Assembly: GCF_014633365.1 (NCBI RefSeq) | Contig: NC_068339.1 | Coordinates: forward strand, 15,957,925-16,021,924 | Direction of reading: 5' to 3' | DNA: 64,000 bases | Origin: Diospyros lotus | Lineage: Eukaryota > Streptophyta > Magnoliopsida > Ericales > Ebenaceae | In this document: positions 24,461-36,819 of the stretch, piece after piece | Position numbering within the stretch: position 1 is the stretch's first letter | How the letters are laid out: every line of letters begins with the position of its first letter | Position numbers and translations under genes: made by a program | The notes under the pieces: model-generated | Seen by the model: the letters and a program-made list of their open reading frames with translations, nothing else | What the model was told of the DNA's origin: nothing | The model's database searches: none

Positions 24461-26397
24461 ATGCAAACACACTTTTGTGATCTTCTCTGATGATTGTTTA
24501 ACAAACTATATTTTCTACAAAATTAGTGTGTCAATTTCATAAAATCAGAAACTATTATAACTAACTCTATAACTCAGTCATAAATAAATAGCAATTTTTT
24601 AGGTAAGACACTTTCAACTCTACTAAGAGCTCTACCATTTCGTCTTAGAATTTGACTTTAAAATTAGAATATTTACATAAAAAAAAAATACTCTGTGTTC
24701 TCTAATGAATTCTTATTTGACAAAATTTTTGAAACTCGAGGAGGACTTTTACAGGCATGCGGACATGTATGTATGTATTCCACCGTACGTCTAATTCAGC
24801 GGGAGCAGGTAATTCGCTGACAATAACGTCGTGAAAGTTGAAGCCCAGATTCTTTTCTTTTCTTTTTTCTTAATTTTTTGTTATTTCTTGATGGTCTGAA
24901 GTGGAGTTACATAATTTGCCAACATATACATATATATATATAATTGACCGTACATATTAGTTAATTACCCTCCTTTCGTGGTTCCCCTCCCTCCCACGCT
25001 GCATTGGTGATTATTTTATAATTTTTTGGGCTTAATTAATCCTTTGTCGACGTTGATACTTTCCTTCGTCCCGTACGGCACTTAAATGGGTGTTTTTTAT
25101 TTTTTTTTTTATTTTGCAATCGTTAATGTATTCCTTCTTCTTCTTCTAATGCGTCGGCCAATTCATCATGGATGATTTTATCTTACGTCTTTTGTTTGAC
25201 TATTAATTTGCACCTGAAATTAACCTGCTGGCATGGCTGGGCTGGGCTGGGCTGGGGTATTAATTAATAATATAATATAATATGTCATCAGAGAGACAGA
25301 AAACTAACTCGATCGTGTAATAATAATAATAATAAAACACTTACAACGTTGTGTCCTCTTCTTGATCAATTCGTATCTTGTATTATTGTATTGTTGCCAA
25401 CGTTACAAGATATATTCACAAGATCCGGCCGATCGAAAGAAGAAAATAAATGTTGACAAGATTACCCAGCGGGTTGAATTAATTGACATTAATTAATTAG
25501 TGACGTCATTTATTATTAATTAATATTGAAACTATAAGGCAGGCAGGCAGGCTTGGCCGACAACGAATGCAAGTGAGGATAATGTAAAGTAAACGATACA
25601 TTTAATTAGAATAAATGCTGAAAGAAAGAAAAAAAAAAAACAAAAAAGGAGAAACAACATCACGACAATGGTGATTTTTTTATTTATTTATTTTTACTGT
25701 AGTTTTAATTGGATGGATGCAAATTGGACAATGAGTCAATAATTTGCGCACAACAACTAGAAGATATATAGGTTCCACACTTTCACGTTAATTAATTAAT
25801 TAGTCCGTCGTCGACTTTGTATTGTTCGTTCTCTTACTTAATAATTAGCTAGGAAGTACTCAATTATGAAAGCAAGCAAACTACGGACCAATATATATAT
25901 ATATATAAATATATCTGTCTAATCATTCCAATACGACCAAGTACTTGTTGAAAATGCATAATAGACATCAAGGGCAATTGCGGCCCAATACAACAGCATT
26001 TACATATACGTACAGATTAATGAGCCACACACACACTCACACACATATATATATATATATATACATGTACAACACAAAAACAAACTAATTAATTATCTAG
26101 CAGAACCACTGATCGATTGATGATATACCCATAATGTTAGGATGCATATATATATATATATATATACATAAAATTAATTAGGGGTAATAGAATAACAAAA
26201 GTGCACAGGCCGTACGTATATATGACTAGGTTTGTGTGTGTGTGTGTGTGTGTGTGTGTAACGCAGTCTGCCACCAGTTAACTACACAGCCTAATTGAAG
26301 CACTTAAAATTTAAAATGCATTCATATTTCATGCACTGAAACCTTCAAAAACCTTGGTGGCCGGCCGGCGATTTGCTTGATGGATATCTATATATAT
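24461..26397. other. Intergenic; 3' flank of the PIRL gene
   Basis: AT-rich with many simple repeats: GGGCT units at about 25234-25257, a GGCA run near 25540, AT/TA runs near 25890, 26047 and 26145, and (GT)n at about 26231-26259. The part beyond about 26200 is probably the PIRL 3' UTR. No gene is evident. Confidence 0.5.
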
Positions 26398-28610
26398 CTA
26401 TCTTGTAAAGTATGTTTTGGTTGAGAGGAAGCGGCGAGGCGAAAACATGGTGGTGTACCTGGGCGAAGCCAGGGCTTCAATGGCCGTGTGGCGGTAACCA
26501 CCACTGGGCTGGCTGCCGCTGCTGAAGTTGTCTTCTTCATGCGAGGCTGAGGGCAGCTGCCCGCGGCCGTTGAAGGTGCGGTTCTTGACGAGCCTCGCAA
26601 GCCACCACGACTTCTTCTTGGGGGAATCCCTGTGAGCTCCGTTCATCTTCTCGCTCAAGTACTCCTTCACCCCAAGCAAACCGCCCTGCTCGAACACCTC
26701 TACCGGCGGAGAAACCAGGGGGTTGCCTTCGATGCAGAGCTTCTGGAGCTTGCGGAGGCAGCCGAGCGAGCCGGGCAGTGCCGTGATGGCATTGTAGCTG
26801 ATGTCGAGCTCGACGAGGGACATGAGGAGGCCGAGGGAGTCTGGCAATACGGCCAGGTACTGGAAGTTCTGGCTGGCGTTGAGGACCTGAAATTAAATTG
26901 CAAAATATATATATATGTATGTATGAAAATAAAGTTAATTGGAACCCATGGCCATTTATATAACTGGTACCTAACCTTTACCTGGAGGTTGACGAGGTTC
27001 TCGAGATCCTCGGGGAGGGCACGGAGGCAGTTGAGGCGGACGTCGAGGGTGCGGAGGTTGGTGAGGTGGCAGACGGAGTAGGGCAGGAACATGAGCTTGT
27101 TGGAGTTGACGGAGAGCTTGCGCAGCTTGAGGAGCTCGAAGCCCATGGTGTCGGGGAGCTTGGTGAGCTTGTTGAAGTTGGCGTTGAGGTCTTCGAGGGA
27201 CCTGCAGTTCTCGATGGTTTTGGGCAGCGTCTGGAGGAGGTTGCCGGACATGTTCAACACCTTCAGCTTTGACAAACACCCAATTGAGTTTGGCAGGGAT
27301 TGCAGCTGATTCGAATGCACGTCAAGCACCACCACGTTCAGCAGTCGCGCCGCCACTGATTCCGGTATGCTCTGCACCACCAATTCCATTCCACTTACAT
27401 ATATATATATATTGGTGATTGAAAAGGCGCTATCTTGAGCATATGCAAAAGCATTTATGTGGTTAGAGAGAGGTGAGCTGTAAGTTGTACCATAAATTGT
27501 GATTGCTAAAAGGAGACAATACTTGCTACTTCCTTGCCAATGATATTGAATGGAATTAAGACAAAAACCAATCAATATATGGAAAATGATCGAACAACTT
27601 TGGTAAAAAAAAAAACCCAGCAAAAAGTAGAAAATGACTGAACGAATTAAAAACTGACAAAATTTAATACTCTCATGAGAAAGAAATAAATGGACCCATG
27701 CATCTTGGTCATGATTTTGTCCATAGACAACTTTAATATTAGACACCAAAATTCTAATGAATATAACCATTTCCAGCTGGTAATTAATTAATTTTGCCTG
27801 TTATACATATATACATATATATATATATGAATATGAACTCAAGATAGAAAAGTTTCAAATATATTGAGTATTGAATCAATTAATTGCGTGCTATATAATA
27901 TGTGTGTTTTGCTTCTGTACGTGAAAGACGAAGGAATAGAAGGGGGGAAAACAAAATATTCCAAAGTAATGCATTTAGATATTCTTTTTACAAAGAAGGA
28001 AAAAAGAAACATAACTATATATATAGATAGATTAATGGTCGGATCAAGCAAATTAATTAATGGTAGAATGGATTTAAAATCATATAGTATGGAACAAATC
28101 TTATTGTTTATGTACAATATTATATATGCTATAGTATTCATTTGTAAATGCGTGCATGCACAAATAGATCCATTAATTAATTGAAGTTTGTTGCTGCTTG
28201 CTTAATTAGACATACAAGAAATATTTAATCAAGAACATAATCATCAATATTTATCAATTGATTCTGTCCTTGCCAGAAACACAAGAAGAGAAGAGGAGAG
28301 AATAGATTGATTCCTAATAAATAATTTTGATTGACGATGAGAATGAATGAAAAATGAAAAAATTAGGAGGTAATTAAGTTACCTCAAGATTGTTATTGGA
28401 GATGTCGAGTTTGCAGATGGCGCCAATAGTGAGAGAAGGGTTAGGGAGGGAAGACAAGGCCTTGCCGCTCAAATCCACGATCGCAAGCCTCTCCTCTTCG
28501 ATCCCCGCCGTCTTCTCCTGCTGCTTGTCAACCGCCGGGAATCTCCTCCGTACATTCATCTGCCGCCCGACGGAGGCGGCGGGATGCTGCTGCTGTTGTT
28601 CGTACATCAT
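26398..28610 (-). CDS. PIRL8: Plant intracellular Ras-group-related LRR protein (PIRL8-like)
   Basis: Three phase-0 exons (28610-28383, 27371-26982, 26886-26398) encode about 368 residues. The first 40 residues are Gln/basic-rich and end in a [20 protein letters not shown] entry segment. Then come about ten tandem 23-residue leucine-rich repeats of the Ras-group kind, with LP at each turn. Examples are [40 protein letters not shown] and [17 protein letters not shown]. The repeats end in [19 protein letters not shown]. The C-terminus has [20 protein letters not shown] and [14 protein letters not shown]. There is no signal peptide, membrane segment or kinase domain. PIRLs are soluble plant proteins resembling animal Ras-binding LRR proteins, and some family members act in gametophyte development. 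The short N-terminus and C-terminal motif best fit PIRL8. The first of two adjacent ATGs is taken as start; GA/GAA repeats lie upstream in the likely 5' UTR. Confidence 0.9.
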
Positions 28611-28818
28611 CTTGTCTCGATCAATACAATACACACACACACATATATATATATATCAAAGAGAGAGAGAGAGAGAGAGAGGAGAGATTATTTCATGAGG
28701 ATCGATCTCCTTCACAGTTAAATATCTTTCTATGGAGAAATGGAAACGCAGAGGAGGAAACTGGCGAATCAAAGAAGACGACGGCAGCTAGCTAGCGGCC
28801 ATATATATATATATGTAT

Positions 28819-28850
<32 letters not shown>

Positions 28851-28920
28851 AGGGAGAGAGATGATGATGAAGAAGAAGAAGAAGAAGAAGAAGAAGGGAA
28901 ATTAATTAATTAACGAGATT
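28611..28920 (-). promoter_or_regulatory. PIRL 5' UTR/promoter region with GA and GAA microsatellites
   Basis: (GA)n tracts at about 28661-28682 and 28821-28862, and a (GAA)n tract at about 28868-28897, lie just upstream of the PIRL start codon. On the transcribed strand they read as CT/CTT repeats, common in plant 5' UTRs and core promoters. Their role here is inferred. Confidence 0.5.
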
Positions 28921-30644
28921 AGGAGTAGGAAAGGAAGAAAGGAAGGGATGGAAGAGGGTACGGAAGGTAGGACAAAGAGATAAAGGAGGAGAGATGGAGG
29001 GCAAGTACAAAGGCCGTATAGCCCGGGTTGCGTGCCCCACGTCTCTCTCTCTCTCTCCCTCTACCCTTTAAGTTGGTTTGGTTTGTTAATTTATTAGCAA
29101 AGTCAACTCTCTCTCTCTCTCTCTCATCCATTAGCATTAAGCCATTAGCATTAGCATTAGCGTTGCAAATCCAAGATGGCTTTGTTTTCTTTCTTCTGCC
29201 TGCCACGGCCGCCCGCGACTCACTCCCACCGTTGCTTTTATTTTCTTTTATTAGCATTAGCATTAGCATTAGAATTATCTTTTCATAAAAACATTAATAT
29301 TTCTAGGGGATAAAAGTGTATATCTAAATATGTATTTTATCAATAAAAGTATATATTGAAAAGATGTCTTTTCCTAAAAATAAATATTTTTGTGCAAAAA
29401 TATAAAATTCCAACCCTTGCTTAAAAGTGCGTGCTAGCTAGCTAGCTAGTTGAATTTAATTATATAGTATCATGAACTCGAGTAATATATTTAATTATAT
29501 AAATATAAAATTTAAATAATATTTTCATTCTACAAAATATATGATTCATTAATTGTGAAAATTCACGTCACATTTATCCAAAATTTACAATTAAATACAC
29601 AAGAGAATTAAGTTTATTATCGAAAGATAAAAATAATTAAAAAAGGAGAGAGAATTAAGTGACAAAATAATCATGTTTAATTAGAATATATCTTGACCAG
29701 CTAGGCACTAGCTAGCTAATTAGATATATTGACTCCATTAATATTTCATGAAGTCGTGATTATCTCTGATGGCTAAATAACGAAAAATCTCTAATTAACT
29801 ACACCTTTGGTGTTTTAAGTATATCTACTGGGTTATATAGCTGCACTGGAATCCTCATCATGAGATCAATGCATCCTTCCTTTGTGTATTAATTAATTAG
29901 TGAACTAATAATCCGGCAATTAAAAAAATAATTAGTGAACTCTCTGGCTAATTAAGAAGACGACCGACCATGATGATGATCATCATCATCTTTGTGAAGA
30001 GGGTTAACAATTAAGTTGATAAAACTCCAACTAATTAATATTAATAATAATTACGTTGGGCCAATTAATAATTAATTAAGAACCTTCATCCATATGTTAC
30101 CTTCCCTAGCCAGAAAGTCAAAAAAGCAAGCACCCACAGAATCACAGCAGCCAGCACTTATCATTTGTATTGTAGGTGATGGCGTGGAAATCCCAAACCA
30201 ATCAAGTAGTGTTTCCAGCTGGTCCGGGGTTGGAATCAGAGACTCGGGATCCCTTTTCTTGCGAGAGTTTTGTCACTCGATTTCACAATTTTAATAAAGT
30301 AGATAAATTTGAATCTGATTTACATTAATTATATAAGCAGTGAATTGAAACCTAAAAATCAGAAACTTGAGTGAGTTGAGTATTGTTGGCTTTTGAGTGT
30401 TGTAAATAAGAAAGAATATTTCTGAAAAACTCTTTCGATGACTTGTATAAAGGGAGAATCACAAAAAGGGAGAAAACTAGCTTAATTGGTTATTGAGTTT
30501 GGCAGGTCTAGATGAGCGGACTGGCTAGCTTTCTAGACTTGGTGTGGTGTCGATATATAGGAGCTTAATTTCCTACTCGGAAGTTTGTCGTGTGGCAATT
30601 AGTTACGCATGGATCCATGATGAGCTTGACCTTGCGTGTTTATC
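28921..30644. other. Intergenic, simple repeats
   Basis: CT-rich tracts are at about 29041-29057 and 29108-29126. GCATTA hexamer repeats occur around 29131-29162 and 29249-29272. The rest is AT-rich. The open stretch at 30094-30294 has no recognisable features. No gene is supported. Confidence 0.45.
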
Positions 30645-31284
30645 TGTAATACCCCGAGAGCCTGGAGAAGTTAGAATATATCGAGGATAGTGTAAGAAAG
30701 GAAACAACACCAGCTGGATACCTTTTGGGCTGAATGTTGGCAAAGAACTCCCAAGTTAAGCGTGCTTGACCTGGGGCAATCCAATGATGGGTGACCCCCC
30801 TGGGAAGTTCGTGTAGGCCCATCAGGATAAGTTGTTCCGGTCCTTCCTATCGCTCGATGCGGGATGTTACAAGTGGTATCAGAGCCGACCCTTGGCGAAA
30901 GCGGTCCGATGAGGGCGGGGAGTGGCGCCGGGGCTTGAGGGCCTGTACAAGGAGCGGCTTCTGGCAGGCTTCTAGGATGGCAGCCCCCAAGGGGAGTAGG
31001 TCTGGGACCAGTTGTAAGGTCGCATGACGAGGACGTCATGTGCTCAAGGGGGGGAGAATGTAATACCCCGAGAGCCTGGAGAAGTTAGAATATATCGAGG
31101 ATAGTGTAAGAAAGGAAACAACACCAGCTGGATACCTTTTGGGCTGAATGTTGGCAAAGAACTCCCAAGTTAAGCGTGCTTGACCTGGGGCAATCCAATG
31201 ATGGGTGACCCCCCTGGGAAGTTCGTGTAGGCCCATCAGGATAAGTTGTTCCGGATCTTCCTATCGCTCGAACGGGATGTTACA
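30645..31284 (+). mobile_element. Cassandra-type TRIM retrotransposon
   Basis: A complete 640-bp element: 5' LTR 30645-30871 (227 bp), interior 30872-31058 (187 bp), 3' LTR 31059-31284 (226 bp). The LTRs start TGTAATACCCC and end GATGTTACA. The primer-binding site TGGTATCAGAGC (30874-30885) is an exact initiator-Met site. A G-rich polypurine tract, AAGGGGGGGAGAA, ends at 31058. Each LTR carries a 5S rRNA-derived core, the diagnostic trait of Cassandra. The interior encodes nothing. The LTRs differ at only about four places (hand count), so the copy is fairly young. Flanks are TTATC and TGATC, a 5-bp duplication with one mismatch. Confidence 0.93.
30745..30814 (+). promoter_or_regulatory. 5S rRNA-derived Pol III promoter in the Cassandra 5' LTR
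   Basis: It contains AAGTTAAGCGTGCTT (box A region) and GATGGGTGACC followed by CTGGGAAGTTC (box C region). Both match plant 5S rRNA almost exactly, whereas the flanking parts do not. The same block recurs in the 3' LTR around 31159-31228. It is part of the TRIM, not a functional 5S gene, because the 5' third of 5S rRNA is not recognisable. Confidence 0.88.
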
Positions 31285-34200
31285 TGATCCTTTGGGTAAA
31301 GACACAATCGAGTTGCCCACATGGGCGACCCAGTAGATCAAGAAGGAGACACAAAGTGTTTTTCGTGATGAATCTTGGATCAAGATCAATGATTAAATTT
31401 TGCAAGCGGCATTGTGGGGTATCTCTCTCCAAAGTGAGGGAGCTTCTTGTGTGTGGTGAGCTTGAGTCTAGTCACTACATCCGGCTGGGTCATCATGATT
31501 AACCTCATCCCACGTTCTATCGGGTCAAGTGTAAAGGGCGTCCAAGGTGAGCGATTTCACCTTTTGGACCAAGACACAATCAAGTTGTTTGATCGAATCC
31601 TCTTTTGGCTCTTCAACGGGATTTCTTGAACAAAAATACTCTCAATCCCTTTTCAGACTCTTAATGATATGCTAGTGTCCTCGATCACATGTGTAAAATG
31701 TGAATATTTAACTAAAAAAGGCAAATGTAAGAGATAGATAGATTTATAATCTTGAGATTATCGTTCTTATATGATTTTTTATTATTTGTGCTTTTGATTT
31801 CATCAAAAAAGATAAATTATAGATGGAGGATTTGCCTCACTATATAAGATAAGGAATCAAAGTCATGAATTATTGGTCCGAATATCAATTTATCGTACTC
31901 TAAGAATGATAGAATTATATACTTACATGTATATATATATATAAATAGGGTCAACTTATTACATGGCATATTAAAACAACCAATTAATTTAATTATTAAT
32001 TTGTAATGTCTGCGATGGAGGCGAATCAAGTTCAATGAATCCCGCTATACTTTGTAGACACCCACGAGTTTCTCCATTGCACCCACTAGTCTATTACTAT
32101 GCAAAAATCATTAATTTCCACCAAATATTTGTCAATGAGAAGAACATGGGTTGGCTGCTATATATATGCTTATTTATTCTTCATATTCATAAATCTATTG
32201 CCAGCTTGAGTACGCAGTAATAGTGACATATATCTAATTAAATGAGTTATTATATAACCAGAGAACATAAACTTAAAAACTTTCAAATTCCATTCTTAAC
32301 ATTTGACGATTATTTAATTAATTACCTGCCATATGATTTTAAAATAGTCTAAAAACACACTCTCAGACTCTCCAACTTTCCTTAGTATTAAATTTGATAT
32401 TAATATACTATATATTGATAAATTATAAATTATTATTTTACGATTTTATTGATGTCTAATGAAATTTTATCATTAAATGTGGATAAGTTATATATTATAA
32501 CTTATTAAAATTTTATATTAATATAATATATATGTGTTAATATTCAATCCATAAATTAATAAATTCTATATTTTTATTTATTAAAATTTTATATTAATAC
32601 AATATATATGTATGTTGATGTCTATATGAGAAATTTTTATCATAAATTCTACATAATTATTTATCAAAAATTTATATTAATACAAACATACACAATGAAC
32701 AATGTTGTTATATATATATATAGCGTGCTGCTCAAAGGAGAATGCTGATGATGGAGGTGCGGACGAAGCTAATGTTTGGAACATAATATATATCCAGAGC
32801 TAATCCAACAAAGTTGGGGGTCTTAGGAGAAAAGGTTTGTTGAGACCTTTCAGTATTAATTTTTTTTATAAAAAAATTAATAATATATATGTTTTATATA
32901 AATATTTTATCATTTTATTATATACAAAAAGTTAAAATTTAATTAACTACAAAATATAATAATCTCTTAACGATAATAAATTTTCAACTAAAATATAATG
33001 TCTCATAGATAAGAAAAAAAAGTCAAACAACTTACAACAATAAACAAAGAAAAATAAAATTAATTTTTCTTGAAAGTCTAAGAAGATTAATGCGAGTAAA
33101 AAATTATACATTCATAATTCTCTTATAGAGAGAAATAAAACATAACATTAAACTGATAGTATTAAAGGATAAAATTCACCAATAGCAACTTTTCATTCTA
33201 CAAATATGTGTTACTATGTTCACCTTTATATAAAATCAATTTTTCTTATTTTTTGAGATACAAAATTATTGATTAAATCTCCATAATCAAGTTTATCTAA
33301 TAAATTATGAGTTTTATGCGGAACACCACAACAACTGTTAAAAAATAGAAAATGGTGAAGGAAGTTAAAAAAATTTAAAATGTTTATATTTAATTTTTAA
33401 TAAAATATTAATTATTAAAAAAATAAAAATATATATATAAATATTACAAATTTCTAAAATCCTAATTTGGGGGCTAATGCCATGGCATAAGTAGCTTAAG
33501 GGTAGGGCTGGCCTGTATATATCTGTATGTGTATATATATATATATGTGAAGTTGTATGTATACATAATATATATACGAAGTTGATGCATATATATTATG
33601 TATATATCTGTATGTCTGTATATATATATATATCTGTATGTATGCAGATGGAGAAGGCAATAATGGCAGTTGGAGACAGTGGTGGATTTTAGTGGAAGAG
33701 AGGAGATTGAATGGGAGAAGAACAGATGAAGAAAGCAAAATCAGAGAAGAAGCCAAGCTGCCGCAATTGAAGACGTAGGGACATCAGCAGCAAAGAGGGG
33801 CGGTGACAAGAGGCGAATGTATGGAACGACGAATGAGCGGAGAAGGCGGCGGCCACAACAGCTACGGCAGCGACTGCAATGGCGATGAGTTTTGGTAGAA
33901 GAGGAGGATAGAAGAGGAGATTAGGGGAGAGAGAGACTCATTCATTGCTCACTCTCCTCAAGCTAGCGTGATTTCATGCATAGTACTGAAGGGGCTGATA
34001 AGTCTTTAAATTCAAAGTTGGGGTGTTTATAGGCCCCAACTAAAAGGTTATGGGGCTAATAGGTCTGCCCTCTAAGTTGAGGGGACCAATTGGTTGGCAA
34101 AGGTAAAGGGACTGGACTTTAGCCTTTAGAATAAGAATCAAGGGAACAACTTAATTGGGCTCGGCCTAAGATAGGATAGTTGTCTTGGGCCTGTTCAATT

Positions 34201-34862
34201 GAATATCCTATCGGCCTTCAAAATTAGGTTCTCCGGCCGCCCATAGCCTCGGCCTTCAAAATTAGGTTCTCCGGCCGCCCATAGCCCATACATAAGTTTT
34301 GGGCCCAATCTTTATTTTAAGGGAAAATCACACTAGTGCCTGCCCTATGTGGTTTAGAATAATTACAAAAAATTACCCTTAATGTTTAAGAAAATATAAT
34401 GAATACACTTAAAACTTAATATTATGTTACAAAAACAACCCCTCTCGTTAATCCCAATTCAACATTAGAAATTTATCAAAATACCTTTATACGTAACAAT
34501 TTTTTTTCTTTTTTTTTTTCTTAGTTTTTTATGAATACTCCTTTCATTGTCATCAATTTTTTTTCTTTTTTTTTTTCTTAGTTTTTTATGTTTCATTTTT
34601 TTATGAATACTTCTGGAGGAGTCCAGAGACCGAGCGTCCATAAAAAGGGGACCCCATAAATCCAAACCCCCGCCCCCCACAAACACGCCCCGACGAGAGA
34701 CCGACCGACCGACCCTCAATCGTTTTCTTCTGCAGACGCAACAACGATAAAAATTAGTTCATCCTTCTTCAAATTTCTGCTCGCTGTTTGTTATTGATCG
34801 TGATCGTACCAGTAGAGATAAGCTAACCGCCTCTGTGTCTGCGAGGGTTTTGGCTGCCAGTG
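31285..34862. other. Intergenic, very AT-rich, degraded repeats; promoter of the 34863 gene
   Basis: No gene is supported. AT/TA microsatellites are dense at 33520-33640. Short blocks near 32800 (AAGTTGGGGGTC) and 33470 (GGGGGCTAATGCC) look like pieces of an old transposon. A 38-base tandem duplication is at 34211-34286, and a duplicated poly-T block is at about 34499-34590. The last 150 bases before 34863 are likely promoter and 5' UTR. Confidence 0.45.
34211..34286. repeat. Perfect 38-bp tandem duplication
   Basis: Units 34211-34248 and 34249-34286 are identical. Each starts TCGGCCTTCAAAATTAGG and ends CCGGCCGCCCATAGCC. Confidence 0.9.
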
Positions 34863-35934
34863 ATGATGACGACGATGGGGACGAAGAAGAGAAAGGAGCT
34901 CCAAGATCAGGTCAACGATGACTTCTCCGACTTCTCTCTCTCCTCTCCTGCCACCAAAATCCGTCGACTGGTTCGTACCCCTCTGCTGCTTCTCTCCCTC
35001 CACTGCCAATTTTCAGTTCCGTTTTTTTTGGTTCTTCTTTTACGATTTCAGTTTGGGAAGCTTGCGGTGGCTTCCTTGAAATGGAGAAGAATTTCAATTT
35101 CGTTTTTCTATTGAAATGGAACGAGGAAAGGTAAAAGGTTGTTTGGCTGTAGAATTTCCATCTTGAAAGAGCAAAACGTGTTTCCTTGAGAAACCAAATT
35201 CGGTTGTCTGTTGTTGATGATGTTCTCTACCTCTTGCTTTGTTTCCTTCCAAATAAATTTATTTTGTTTTTGGCGCACTTTTCCTACACTAGTATTTCGG
35301 TTTTATTAGGGTTTCCTTTACCTTTGCCACAATTTTCTCGGTAACCAAACACACCCTATCTCTGCCGCTGGTCTCATGAAATGGATTTCTCCGTTATAGG
35401 ATGCCGGATTGCCGCCGATAATGGAGGAGGAGGAGGAGGCACCGCAGATTCCCTTCGTGATGGCCGAGCAGAATCTTCCTGGTAGTAATCATACGGAGCA
35501 ATTGGGAGCTTCAAATTATCATCCACTGGTACAAGAACTACCCACTACGTTACCGCAGAATGAAGAGAGGGCTATTGTTCTCTTCAAGCCCCCCGTCTCC
35601 ACCACTACGCCTCTGCTCCAATCACCTACCAACTGGTCTCTGTCTGTTAGTTCTGACATCATCATAGGCATCAAAAGTAAGCAGCTTCATAAGCTGGTCT
35701 CTCTTTTCCTCTCGCCGTAATGTTTATGCATATAAACCAGATACGCACAAGATTTTACAGGGATGAACAAAAAGATTTAAGGCCATTATGAAAAAATTCA
35801 TATAATTGGCACAGAATTGAATCAACGAAAGCACTGGTGACTGTCTGTTTCTTGTGTCTTTGTCACATTTGCCTAAAACTCAGATTTAAGTATCTTATCT
35901 CCTCGAGCTCACTAATAAATTCTGGTTTATTCTG

Positions 35935-35965
<31 letters not shown>

Positions 35966-36819
35966 AAAAACTAGTTTTTCTTTTGATTTTGATAATTTTA
36001 CATCATTGAGGAGCTAGTTATCAATGCTGAACCTAGAGGTGTTGGATTCTGCAGAAACTGGTTAGAGATTTTCCCTTCTTACCTCCAAAAACTTGCAAGG
36101 TTCTGGGATTGAGAATTTTCTACTCAAAGTGGAATATTTGGATTCATGATAATTTATAGCATTTAAGTTCTAGATGTTGTTGGAAGCATATGTAGTGGGC
36201 TGTTAGGTTGTGGAATTCACTATACTCTATCATGAATGGGTGTCAATGGAGGGCAAGTTCTAAATACAGTGGTGTTATGTTTCGGAACATGGCTCTTTAT
36301 TTAGAATAATAGTTCTCATGGATTTTTAATTCCATTTCTCCCCGGGTTGATGAGAGATGCAGGGGTTCAGATGCGTCCGACTTTCTTGAAATGTTCTCGC
36401 AAAAGTGCTGAAGTTTCAGAATTAACTAACCAGTTTGCATGTCTCATGTAGATGGAGATAAAATGCTCTGGTCAAGCCAGTCTAATGCGGCAAGATCAGC
36501 AGAAGATGAAGCCAGACGGGATCGCATCACTTCAGGAACAAATGAATGCTTAGCAGTTGTTCCCTGGGTTCCATCACAGTTTCCTCAGGCATCAGGGACA
36601 GAGGCCCCTACGGGGGAGGTCTCAGAGATGATGGATGCAGAAGATGTAGGGGTGGTCACAATGGATATTGAGGAAAACAATGTAAACTTCGAACCTGGGC
36701 AAGAACATATATCTGGTGCGATGAATGGAAGCGATGGCTTTCACCAGTGGCAGCAGCAACACTGCATGATCCCGCAGCTGCCCCAGAACCCGTCCACCCC
36801 TGTTGTGTGGTACCGGTAA
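34863..36819 (+). CDS. Plant-conserved protein of unknown function
   Basis: Three exons (34863-34970, 35400-35676, 36452-36819) with GT/AG borders and consistent phase give about 250 residues. The N-terminus has a basic TKKRKE cluster and an SLSSPATKIRRLD motif, possible nuclear-targeting signals. An acidic run (MEEEEEAPQIP), ERAIVLFKP, a serine-rich stretch ending DIIIGI, CLAVVPWVPSQFPQ, an acidic MMDAEDVGVVTMDIEENN, and a Gln-rich end (FHQWQQQHCMIPQLPQ, then VVWYR) follow. I recall land-plant homologues with the same blocks in the same order but know no assigned function or named domain. There is no signal peptide or membrane segment. The protein is largely disordered, with several short invariant motifs, which suggests a nuclear adaptor or regulator; that is inference. 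The ATG at 34863 is followed by another at once, so the start could shift by one codon. Confidence 0.82.

Noticed and set aside
26632..27309. Plus-strand open stretches opposite the LRR exons
   Set aside because: They are antisense shadows of GC-rich leucine-rich repeats; the minus strand gives the real protein with splice sites.
30745..30814. A genuine 5S rRNA gene
   Set aside because: Only the promoter-bearing part of 5S is present, and it lies inside matching LTRs with a primer site and polypurine tract.
30671..31236. Several open stretches of 60-120 codons across 30640-31240
   Set aside because: They lie inside the Cassandra LTRs and repeat with them; no protein family is involved.
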